Assembly (NCBI GenBank): GCA_021813065.1
Contig: JAKALZ010000023.1
Span: 1 to 13,241, forward strand
Direction of reading: 5' to 3'
Source of the DNA: a bacterium
GTDB lineage: Bacteria > Spirochaetota > Spirochaetia > Treponematales > Rectinemataceae
DNA: 13,241 nt
This document shows, one piece after another, positions 1-6,796 of the stretch. The position numbers and the translations under genes are program-made. The notes under the pieces are model-generated. The model was not told where the DNA came from, did no database searches, and was given only the letters and a program-made list of their open reading frames with translations. Numbering within the stretch: position 1 is the stretch's first letter; each line of letters begins with the position of its first letter.

Positions 1-1305
1 CGCGGGCTTCAGAAATTTTTCGCGCTCGATCGCTCCGTATGGGTGCCGAATGTCGTGCTCATAGGGCTGAGCGCCGTTGTGTTCTACTACTTCTCGAGCG
101 TGCGCCCCGTGCTGCAGATGCGAAGCCTCGCGGTCTCAACAATCGGACTTATTCTCTATGGCCAGATCGCCTGGCTTCTCACACAGCGCGTGCCAGCCTC
201 AATGAAGAATATTGCGCGAAGCACCGCGAAATTCTTCTTTCATTTTATTCTGGCGGCGCTCATCGGCGTGACACTCCTCATATTTTTTCCAGAAAAAACG
301 AACGATTTTTTTAAAAGTCAATTTACTTCAATTCTGACAGCCCTCATGCTTTTTATCCTTTCTGTGTTCTTGCCGATAAGCCTCGTGCTGACCGTAACCC
401 GCCGCCTCAATGCCGACATGGAGGGCGAGCGCATCAAGTTCGACCGGGCTTTCTATTCCGCGCCCTACGGCATGATGCTGAGCAAACTCGATTCAGGCAT
501 CATCACCGAGGTGAATAAAAACTCGGAAAACCTCCTTGGGTACGACGGAAACACGTTGATTGGCAAGAACATGTATTCTCTCTCGATATGGGAGAGAGAG
601 CCGGATCGCGCCACAATAAGGTCGGCGCTGGAGGGCGGAGTAAAAATCGACTCTCGAGAGATAACAATTCAAAAGGGCGATACAACGGAAGTTTCAGCCC
701 TCTTTTCGGCGACACCCATAGAGATCAATGGCGAGCGATACTGCATCGCGAGTTTCAATGACATCTCTGAGATCACGGAGATGCGCCAGCGCTTGCACTA
801 TCTCGCCACGCATGATGTGCTGACCGGCTTGCCGAACCGCCTTCTCTTCAACGAGCGCTTCAGACAGGGGCTGGCGGAAGCCGCGCGAAATGGAAAAAAG
901 CTCGCGGTGCTCATCGGGGATATCAACAACTTCAAGAGCATCAACGACAATTTTGGGCATCTTGAAGGAGATCGGGTGCTCACGGAGATGGGCAAGCGGC
1001 TTTCGGCGGCACTCTCTGAGAGCGACATGGTCGCGCGCATCGGTGGAGACGAGTACGCGGTTCTGTTCTGCGACGCCACCTCAAAGGATGAATTGCTGAC
1101 CCGCGAAAAACGTGTGCTCGACGCCTGTTCGGACGATCTGCGTGTCGGCGATTGCAGGCTATCGATCACGATGAGCATCGGCTGCGCAATGTTCCCTGAA
1201 CACGGGATTGATCAGGATATGCTGATGCGCCGCGCGGATTCGGAGATGTACGATATCAAGCGGATCAAGGGCAACAATCAACTCACCTGCAACCTCGTTG
1301 AGTGA
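1..1305 (+). CDS. Membrane-anchored PAS-GGDEF protein, probable diguanylate cyclase (5' end outside window)
   Basis: The frame is open from the first base to a TGA at 1303-1305. It probably starts upstream, since no ribosome binding site precedes the first GTG at 43. Numbering codons from base 1, four hydrophobic segments fill roughly residues 18-135. A PAS domain follows (about 147-260, containing SAPYGMMLSKLDSG and ending FNDISEITE), then a GGDEF domain (about 263-430) beginning HDVLTGLPNR at 271. The metal and substrate residues of diguanylate cyclases are present: Asp307 in DINNFK, IND, and GHLEGD. The signature loop is GGDEY (348-352), a Phe-to-Tyr variant of GGDEF. Five residues before it the tetrapeptide is SESD, so the Arg of the RxxD product-inhibition site is absent. 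Inferred role: synthesis of cyclic-di-GMP at the inner membrane in response to a signal sensed by the membrane part or PAS domain. The family is very likely. Activity is likely but untested, because Tyr in the signature loop is less usual. Confidence 0.88.
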   Translation, partial: RGLQKFFALDRSVWVPNVVLIGLSAVVFYYFSSVRPVLQMRSLAVSTIGLILYGQIAWLLTQRVPASMKNIARSTAKFFFHFILAALIGVTLLIFFPEKTNDFFKSQFTSILTALMLFILSVFLPISLVLTVTRRLNADMEGERIKFDRAFYSAPYGMMLSKLDSGIITEVNKNSENLLGYDGNTLIGKNMYSLSIWEREPDRATIRSALEGGVKIDSREITIQKGDTTEVSALFSATPIEINGERYCIASFNDISEITEMRQRLHYLATHDVLTGLPNRLLFNERFRQGLAEAARNGKKLAVLIGDINNFKSINDNFGHLEGDRVLTEMGKRLSAALSESDMVARIGGDEYAVLFCDATSKDELLTREKRVLDACSDDLRVGDCRLSITMSIGCAMFPEHGIDQDMLMRRADSEMYDIKRIKGNNQLTCNLVE

Positions 1306-1394
1306 TGGTGCAAGGCGCTTCGAGGATATAGAATGCATTTTCCAGAAACCTTGACGGATCGCTGAACAGTCGCGAAAAGAAAGGAACCACGGAG

Positions 1395-2789
1395 ATGGCC
1401 ACAGAACGACCTCAATACTACACAGAACGACCTCAATACTACACAGAACGACCTCAGTACTACGATGTCTACCTCTCGATACTGCGCGAAGAACTCATGC
1501 CCGCGATGGGATGCACCGAGCCGATCGCGGTCGCGTACGCGGCAGCGCTCGCACGCGAAACGCTCGGGGCGCGCCCGGAGCGCGCCCGGATCAACTGCAG
1601 CGCCAACATCATAAAAAATGTGAAGAGCGTGACGGTGCCGAACACGGGCGGTCTGCAGGGGATCGCGGCGGCGGCGACCGCGGGAATCGTGGGTGGAACG
1701 GCGAGCGCGAAACTTGAGGTGCTCGAGTCGGTTACCGAGGAAAACAGGACAGAAATTCGAAAACTGCTGGCTGAAAATTACTGTGAGGCTTCGCTGGCCG
1801 AAGGCATCGAGGGACTCTACATCGAAGCCATCGTCACTGCCGGAGACCAGCGCGCCGAGGTAATTATCAGCGAAACGCACACTGGAGTCGCGAGGATCCG
1901 GAAGAATGGCGTCACTATCTTCGAGCGCGACGCGGGTTCCAGCCCCAGCGCCACCGGCGGCAACGCGGGCGCGGCTAGCTTTGCCGCCGCGTCGAGCGTG
2001 TCGGGCGCCACACGTACTGCCGCCGAGGCAGGCACGTATGCCGCCCTCAATGTCCACGATATCATCGCGTTCGCGAATTCCGTGGAAATCGATCACATCG
2101 CGGATGTGCTCGAGCGCCAGATACACATGAACGAAGCGATCGCGGATGAAGGACTCGCGAACCGGTGGGGCGCTTCCGTTGGTAAGACTATCCTGGAGCG
2201 GGGAGATTCCTCGGTTAGCGCGAGAGCGCGCGCCAAGACCGCGGCGGGCAGCGACGCGCGGATGGGCGGCTGTCCCATGCCGGTCGTGATCAATTCCGGC
2301 AGCGGCAACCAGGGACTTACGGTCTCATTGCCTGTCGTCGAGTATGCGCGCGAGCTGGGCGTGAGCCACGAAAGGCTCTTGCGCGCCCTCGTGCTCTCAA
2401 ACCTTGTCGCGCTTGAGCAAAAGTCCCAGATAGGAAAGCTCTCGGCATACTGCGGCGCGGTGTCGGCCGCGGTGGGAAGCGGCGCGGCGATCACCTATCT
2501 CTATGGCGGAAGCGAGGAGCGGATCGCCGCGACCATCACCAACGCGATCGCGACCTCGAGCGGCATTCTGTGCGATGGCGCGAAGTCATCGTGCGCCGCC
2601 AAAATCGCCACCGCCCTCGAGTCCGCGATTCTGGCCCACGACATGAGCGCGCGCGGGCGCGGATTTTCGCCCGGCGAGGGTTTAGTCGGCGAGAATGTCG
2701 AACAGACGATCCGCAACATCGGCCACGTCGGCTCGGTAGGAATGCGACCCACGGATCTCGACATCATCGATATCATGCTGAGAACCTGA
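1395..2789 (+). CDS. L-cysteine desulfidase / UPF0597 (serine dehydratase alpha-chain like) family protein
   Basis: This 464-residue protein matches the CdsB/YhaM-type family. After a short N-terminal extension it has the signature GCTEPI (Cys40), then NTGGLQGIAAAATAGI, a SDARMGG stretch, NSGSGNQG, and the C-terminal ICDGAKSSCAAK. Family members break L-cysteine into pyruvate, ammonia and sulfide in the cytoplasm using an oxygen-sensitive [4Fe-4S] cluster. The late conserved cysteines Cys353, Cys393 and Cys400 resemble the cluster-binding C-x(n)-C-x(n)-C pattern of iron-sulfur serine dehydratases; assigning them as ligands is inference. ATG 1395 has AAGGA 9 nt upstream. The next in-frame ATG (1497) would remove family residues close to GCTEP, so the first start is preferred. 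Residues 3-23 are three copies of TERPQYY, absent from the E. coli homologue as I recall it. The gene stands alone, 89 bp after the GGDEF gene. Serine or another beta-substituted amino acid is an alternative substrate. Confidence 0.88.
   Translation: MATERPQYYTERPQYYTERPQYYDVYLSILREELMPAMGCTEPIAVAYAAALARETLGARPERARINCSANIIKNVKSVTVPNTGGLQGIAAAATAGIVGGTASAKLEVLESVTEENRTEIRKLLAENYCEASLAEGIEGLYIEAIVTAGDQRAEVIISETHTGVARIRKNGVTIFERDAGSSPSATGGNAGAASFAAASSVSGATRTAAEAGTYAALNVHDIIAFANSVEIDHIADVLERQIHMNEAIADEGLANRWGASVGKTILERGDSSVSARARAKTAAGSDARMGGCPMPVVINSGSGNQGLTVSLPVVEYARELGVSHERLLRALVLSNLVALEQKSQIGKLSAYCGAVSAAVGSGAAITYLYGGSEERIAATITNAIATSSGILCDGAKSSCAAKIATALESAILAHDMSARGRGFSPGEGLVGENVEQTIRNIGHVGSVGMRPTDLDIIDIMLRT
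1401..1463 (+). repeat. 21-bp tandem repeat x3, in frame, encoding (TERPQYY)3
   Basis: Three head-to-tail 21-bp units occupy 1401-1421, 1422-1442 and 1443-1463. The first two are identical; the third differs by one synonymous base (CAG for CAA). They begin at the third codon of the cysteine desulfidase gene and keep its frame. The near identity points to recent expansion, and the array could change length by slippage in multiples of 21 bp without breaking the gene. Confidence 0.95.
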
Positions 2790-2877
2790 TGTGCGGAAGA
2801 GTTTGGCGCGCGCCCAAGCCACGCGGAGCGGCGCGGTCTCAGCATACGTGCGCTGTCCTGAAGTCGGCGCTATGCGA

Positions 2878-3855
2878 TCAGCGCGTGCCGCCCGCAAGCA
2901 TCTCGTACATCAGGATTCCGCCCGCCACCGCGACATTGAGAGAATCGACGCCGCGCTTCATCGGTATGCATACCTGATCTGAGCACACGGATAGCAATTC
3001 ATCAGGAAGTCCATAGCCCTCATTTCCCAAAATGAGAATGAGGGGAGCCGGGGAGCCGGTCGCAGCCGCAAACGCGCGCGCGGGCACAGAGTTTTCGGTC
3101 AGGGCTGCCGCGACGAGTCGCGTGCCTTCGCGCGCGAGCGCGGCGAGCCCAGTCAGATTGATGTTCCATAGTGGAATGCTGAACACATTGCCCATCGACG
3201 CGCGAATGGTTTTCCGGTAGTAAGGGTTCGCGCAGCCAGGTCCGAGGAGCACGCCGTCGGCGCCAAGCCCCGCGGCAGTTCGTACCAGCGCTCCCAAATT
3301 TGAAGGATCGGTGACATCCCATAGGCAGAGATAGAACGCTTCTCGTCGCGCTGTCGTGGCATCCGCGCCGCGCGAGGGCGCATCGACACTTCTTCCGTCA
3401 CACCGCGTGCCCGGAGTTGCCGAGGAGCGCGCTTTTCCCGCGCGCTTAGGATCATCTTGTGGAATGAGTGTTTCAATGCGCGGCATGTCGGCCACGGCGA
3501 TCGCACCGCGATGAAACTTGAAGTCCACCAGCGCGCAGAGTTCAGCGTGCGGCAGAACCTGAACAGAAAATTTAAGGCCGCCAGCCGGATCCGAACCCGC
3601 GCCAGCTCCAAGCCGCGCGCGCCAGTATTCAGCCTCGGCCTCGGTGCAGACCAGGAGCCGCGGCACGATTCTGGCATCCAGCGCCTTCTCTATGACAATG
3701 CGCCCTTCGAGGATCATGAGCCCCTCGGCGGCGAGGTTTTTTTCTTTCAGTTTCGAGAGCGCGGAGAGGTCCGGCGCGGCACATGGCGCATCGAGAACCT
3801 TGCCCCCGGCAGCCGCGGCGCCAACATCACCGTCCTCTCTCACGCGCACCGTCAC
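2878..3855 (-). CDS. TrmH/SpoU (SPOUT) family RNA 2'-O-methyltransferase
   Basis: This 325-residue protein carries the three SpoU knot motifs in the C-terminal half. Motif 1 is DPSNLGALVRTA (183-194, with Asn186 and Arg192), motif 2 is ILGNEGYGLPDELL (275-288), and motif 3 is IPMKRGVDSLNVAVAG (297-312). The N-terminal part (about 35-130) looks like the RNA-substrate-binding region of TsnR/RlmB-type enzymes. Residues about 133-172 form a polar, low-complexity linker. Known relatives methylate a ribose 2'-OH in rRNA or tRNA using S-adenosylmethionine; which RNA is modified cannot be told here. The start is GTG at 3855, whose first bases overlap the pyruvate kinase stop (GTGA), with GGAG 8 nt upstream inside pyk. 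This supports both the start and translational coupling. The stop is TGA at 2878-2880. Confidence 0.87.
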   Translation of the reverse strand: MTVRVREDGDVGAAAAGGKVLDAPCAAPDLSALSKLKEKNLAAEGLMILEGRIVIEKALDARIVPRLLVCTEAEAEYWRARLGAGAGSDPAGGLKFSVQVLPHAELCALVDFKFHRGAIAVADMPRIETLIPQDDPKRAGKARSSATPGTRCDGRSVDAPSRGADATTARREAFYLCLWDVTDPSNLGALVRTAAGLGADGVLLGPGCANPYYRKTIRASMGNVFSIPLWNINLTGLAALAREGTRLVAAALTENSVPARAFAAATGSPAPLILILGNEGYGLPDELLSVCSDQVCIPMKRGVDSLNVAVAGGILMYEMLAGGTR

Positions 3856-5312
3856 TCAATCGTCTCCACGCGGATCATGTTCGTGGTACCCTGGTGCGCG
3901 AGCGGCAGCCCCGCGACAATGACGACGCGGTCGCCGCGCTTGAGGAGTGCTTTATGCTTGCAGATAGAGATCGCCTCGTTGACCACGGTGTCCAGGCGCG
4001 TACCCTTGCCGGAGTGGATGAAGGGCTCGACGCCCCAGTTGATCGCCATCTGATGATAGAGCCGCTCGTTGGTCAGGAAGGCGTAAATCGGCATTCGCGG
4101 CCGGAGCCGGGAGAGCAGGCGCGCGGCGTGGCCGGTTTCGGTCAGCACGATGAGCGCCTTGGCATCGCAGCGGTAGGCGGCCGACACCGCGTTGTAGGAC
4201 ATGATCGCGGGAATATCGCCGTTCTGAACTTCGGGCGGTACATCGTGGTGAAAATCGAGGTAATCAAATTCCTTCTCGACCGACTCGATCACCGTGCGCA
4301 TCATGCGAACGACCTGAATCGGGTACTTGCCAATCGCGGTTTCCCCAGAGAGCATCACCGCGCTCGTGGAATCGAAACAGGCATTCGCCACGTCGGAGAC
4401 CTCAGCGCGGGTCGGCATGGGGTTCTCCATCATCGATTCCATCATCTGCGTAGCGGTAATGACAGGCTTGGCCGCGAGGTAGCACTTGCGGATGATCTGC
4501 TTCTGCGCGATGGGTACATTCTCGATGGGCATCTCCACGCCCATGTCGCCCCGCGCCACCATGATGCCGTCGGATGACCGGATAATCTCGTCGATGTTCT
4601 CGAGCCCGCGCACCGACTCGATCTTAGCAATCATCTTAATGAAGGTCGTCTTGCCTTGCGCGAGCGCGGTGCGTTGGACGAGGCGCCGCACCTCTTCGAC
4701 ATCGGTCGCGCAGCGTACGAAGGAGAGCGCGATATAGTCGATATCCTGCTGCACCGCCCAGCTGATGTCGCTTATGTCCTTTTCTGACAGAAAGGGAATC
4801 GGGTAGTCGACGCCGGGCAGCGTGAGGTGGGCCTTCGGCCTGAGATCGCCTTCGTTCTCCACCGACACGACAATGCCTTTGGCAACTTTGCGGACGACTG
4901 ATCCGGTAAAGTAGCCATCCATGAGAATCACCTTCTGGCTTACGCCGCAGACGCGGTCGATTCCTGGAATATTGGTGTATACATGGAAGATTTTCGGAGA
5001 AACGAGATTCTCAATGCCGACCGCGTCCGCGCTCTCGATGGTAAGTTCGGTGCCAGGCTTGAGCGATAAATCTTCTTTGTAGCCGTAGAGGCGCACCGCG
5101 GGTCCCTTGATGTCGGCCATGATCGCGGCGGGTCGATCGAGCGCCTTGCGAGCTTCCCGAATCATCGCGACATCCTGATTTGCCTCATCGTAGGTCTTGT
5201 GCGAAAAATTGAGCCTGAACACGTCGACTCCCTGGCGGATGAGCTCTTTGATCACATCGATAGTGCCACACGCCGGACCGGTGGTCGCGACGATTTTTGT
5301 ACGTTTTGCCAT
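3852..5312 (-). CDS. pyk: Pyruvate kinase
   Basis: This 486-residue enzyme converts phosphoenolpyruvate and ADP to pyruvate and ATP, the last step of glycolysis. It opens KRTKIVATTGPA, with the FRLNFSH motif (Asn35, Ser37). The active-site signature IKMIAKIES contains Lys230 and metal ligand Glu232, and VARGDMG carries Asp256. These are followed by TATQMMESM, PTRAEVSDVAN and VMLSGETAIG. A C-terminal allosteric domain ends AGLPLAHQGTTNMIRV. The frame is open to 5348, but ATG 5312 is chosen because AAGGAG lies 7 nt upstream and the conserved sequence begins there. Oddity: the usual DTKGPEIR is DIKGPAVR (67-74), so the position equivalent to rabbit muscle Glu117 is Ala72. The stop overlaps the GTG start of the downstream methyltransferase gene. 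There are 180 bp between zur and this gene, so it probably has its own promoter. Confidence 0.96.
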   Translation of the reverse strand: MAKRTKIVATTGPACGTIDVIKELIRQGVDVFRLNFSHKTYDEANQDVAMIREARKALDRPAAIMADIKGPAVRLYGYKEDLSLKPGTELTIESADAVGIENLVSPKIFHVYTNIPGIDRVCGVSQKVILMDGYFTGSVVRKVAKGIVVSVENEGDLRPKAHLTLPGVDYPIPFLSEKDISDISWAVQQDIDYIALSFVRCATDVEEVRRLVQRTALAQGKTTFIKMIAKIESVRGLENIDEIIRSSDGIMVARGDMGVEMPIENVPIAQKQIIRKCYLAAKPVITATQMMESMMENPMPTRAEVSDVANACFDSTSAVMLSGETAIGKYPIQVVRMMRTVIESVEKEFDYLDFHHDVPPEVQNGDIPAIMSYNAVSAAYRCDAKALIVLTETGHAARLLSRLRPRMPIYAFLTNERLYHQMAINWGVEPFIHSGKGTRLDTVVNEAISICKHKALLKRGDRVVIVAGLPLAHQGTTNMIRVETIE

Positions 5313-5358
5313 AGGTATGCTCCTTGCGACAGCTCGAAGCGCCGCCACGAATGTGCTT

Positions 5359-5364
5359 ATTGTA
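5359..5364 (-). promoter_or_regulatory. Candidate -10 element upstream of pyk
   Basis: Read on the minus strand the hexamer is TACAAT, about 46 nt before the pyk ATG. No convincing -35 hexamer lies at the right distance, so this is a weak call. The 180-bp space between zur and pyk otherwise holds only the pyk ribosome binding site and the 13-bp repeats next to the zur stop. Confidence 0.25.
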
Positions 5365-5454
5365 CCGCAACAAAGAACAATTATTCGAGACCCATTAGGC
5401 AGTGGAATGGCGGCGTTTATGACGGAGTTTCGATTGATTTTCAGCGCGCGGGCT

Positions 5455-5493
5455 CACTTATATGATTCACTTATATGATTCACCTGCATGATT
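5455..5493. repeat. 13-bp tandem repeat x3 abutting the zur stop codon
   Basis: The units are CACTTATATGATT (5455-5467), an identical copy (5468-5480), and CACCTGCATGATT (5481-5493), which differs at two positions. The last base of the third unit is the first plus-strand base of the zur stop triplet (5493-5495). Read on the minus strand, a TGA begins each unit, so the stop region appears to have been duplicated into the 3' untranslated sequence. I see no dyad suggesting a binding site. Confidence 0.9.
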
Positions 5494-5888
5494 CAGTGTG
5501 TCGCGTCAACTTCCGAATTCTGGCATGCCCCGCAGAGCCCCGTTGCATAGAAGGTGTGCGATCGAATCGCAAGCCTCTTCTCAGCGCTCACATTGCCAAT
5601 CAAATCGTCAAAGCGACACGGTCCCAAATCGGTGAAGCGGTGGCAGCGCTCGCAGTGGAACCAGTGCCGATGAGCGCCCGCGCGTGCGACATAGTAGCGT
5701 TCGGTTCCGTGGCAGTCGCAGTGGAGAATGAAGGATTCGACGCTGCCCTTCCCTTCGAGATAGTGCAATGCTCGATAAATTGTCGCCTGGTCGTGGTCGT
5801 CGCGGAAGAGATCGCAGAGCTGGCGAGCCGACAGCGGTTCGCTCGCGGAGGAGACCGCCTCGAGAACGTGGGTGCGCGCCTTTGTCAT
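5493..5888 (-). CDS. zur: Fur-family metalloregulator, probable zinc uptake regulator Zur
   Basis: This 131-residue protein has the Fur-family winged helix (SARQLCDLFRDDHDQATIYRALHYLEGKG, recognition helix around 34-44). A dimerization/metal region follows, with His73 and His75 before CERC (79-82), and a second CxxC, CGAC (119-122). The paired CxxC motifs are the structural zinc site of the family. Fur-family Zur proteins repress zinc import genes when zinc-loaded. The identity as Zur rather than Fur or PerR is inferred mainly from its position as fourth gene after znuA, znuC and znuB, 13 nt after the znuB stop. ATG 5888 is chosen over the longer open frame (to 5987) because AGAAGG lies 8 nt upstream, conserved sequence begins here, and the longer frame would run far into znuB. 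HCDCHG (56-61) adds further potential metal ligands. Confidence 0.88.
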   Translation of the reverse strand: MTKARTHVLEAVSSASEPLSARQLCDLFRDDHDQATIYRALHYLEGKGSVESFILHCDCHGTERYYVARAGAHRHWFHCERCHRFTDLGPCRFDDLIGNVSAEKRLAIRSHTFYATGLCGACQNSEVDATH

Positions 5889-5901
5889 TTTATGCGCCTT
5901 C

Positions 5902-6765
5902 TCACAGCCGCGAACGCGTGAGCCGCTTGCCCGCGACGAGTTTGCCAGCCGCGAACGCGATAAAGACCGCGCCCGCGAGAAGGACAATGACCGCTCCAGC
6001 GGGCAAATCGAAGTGCCACGACACCACCAGCCCGCTCACTGAGAAAATAAGCGACAGAATCGTGGCGTTCACCATCATTCCCGCGAGATTGCGCGAAAAG
6101 TACCCGGCCGTACCCGCCGGAAGCGTGAGCATTGCGATCACCATCACGATGCCAACGAAGGTCTGCAGGAGCACGATCGCCACCGCGATCACAAGGAGGA
6201 GCGCGAGATAGATCGCCGTTACCGGTACGCCCTTGGTTGCCGCGAACTCCTCGTCGAAGGAGGCAGCCTCGAGGTGCCGGTAGTAGCGCCACACAAGGAC
6301 AAGGACACTCAGGGTGAGCGCGGCGAGAAGGTAGAGATCGGCGCTGGTCACGAGAAGAATGTTGCCAAAGAGGTAGCTCATGGGATCGGCATAGCCCGGC
6401 GTCTTCGCCATGAACACGATGCCGAGGCTCATACCGATCGCCCAGAGCGCGTTGATTACCGTGTCCTCGCGCTGTTTCGCCTTGAGCGATACCGCGCTTA
6501 TGGTGAGGGCGGCAAGGACCGCGAACACCAGCGCTCCGAGCATCGGCGTAACCCACTTCGGCGCACCCTTGGCCGCCAGAAACAGCGCGAGTCCTATGCC
6601 ACCCAGCACCGTGTGCGAAATCGCGCCCGCGAGACCAGCGATCCGCCGCACCGTTACGAGCGACCCGAGAATCCCGAATAAAAAGGCTGCCAGCACGCTC
6701 CCTATGAGCGCATTTCGCACAAAGGGCACCGACGGATTCGCCAGCGCCTGCAAAAATCCATTCAT
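5902..6765 (-). CDS. znuB: Zinc ABC transporter permease ZnuB (ABC-3 family)
   Basis: This 287-residue, strongly hydrophobic protein has about eight transmembrane segments. It shows the ABC-3 permease features: an N-terminal segment followed by VRRIAGLAGAISHTVLGGIGLALFL, and a cytoplasmic EEFAATKGVP stretch that resembles the ATPase-coupling region. In the family it forms the inner-membrane channel through which Zn(II) released by ZnuA enters the cytoplasm, driven by ZnuC. ATG 6765 is chosen because GGGAGGA lies 8 nt upstream and the hydrophobic family sequence begins at once. The frame stays open to 7098, but that extra part lies opposite codons of znuC in another frame and looks like a low-quality translation. 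The gene lies 31 nt after the znuC stop and 13 nt before zur. Confidence 0.92.
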   Translation of the reverse strand: MNGFLQALANPSVPFVRNALIGSVLAAFLFGILGSLVTVRRIAGLAGAISHTVLGGIGLALFLAAKGAPKWVTPMLGALVFAVLAALTISAVSLKAKQREDTVINALWAIGMSLGIVFMAKTPGYADPMSYLFGNILLVTSADLYLLAALTLSVLVLVWRYYRHLEAASFDEEFAATKGVPVTAIYLALLLVIAVAIVLLQTFVGIVMVIAMLTLPAGTAGYFSRNLAGMMVNATILSLIFSVSGLVVSWHFDLPAGAVIVLLAGAVFIAFAAGKLVAGKRLTRSRL

Positions 6766-6796
6766 TCCATTCGTCCTCCCTATGTCGTTCGCGCGC

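Noticed and set aside
39..314. ATG-initiated 91-residue open frame at the left edge
   Set aside because: It lies in another frame of the GGDEF gene, whose frame is open to base 1 and encodes clear membrane segments and domains.
1351..1379. TTGACG as a -35 element for the cysteine desulfidase gene
   Set aside because: No acceptable -10 lies 16-18 bp downstream (only GAAAAG-like sequence), and the implied start would fall on the ribosome binding site.
2805..2814. GGCGCGCGCC palindrome between the convergent desulfidase and methyltransferase genes
   Set aside because: It has no loop and no following T-run, so it is not a convincing terminator; such words are common in GC-rich DNA.
3042..3057. 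8-bp tandem GGGGAGCC x2 inside the TrmH-family gene
   Set aside because: It encodes part of the normal sequence before motif 2; the period is not a multiple of three and there is no sign of a disrupted frame.
3457..4577. Long plus-strand open frames of 198 and 264 residues opposite pyk and the methyltransferase gene
   Set aside because: Their translations are Arg/His-rich without family motifs and run antisense to two well-recognised genes; they reflect GC-rich codon use.
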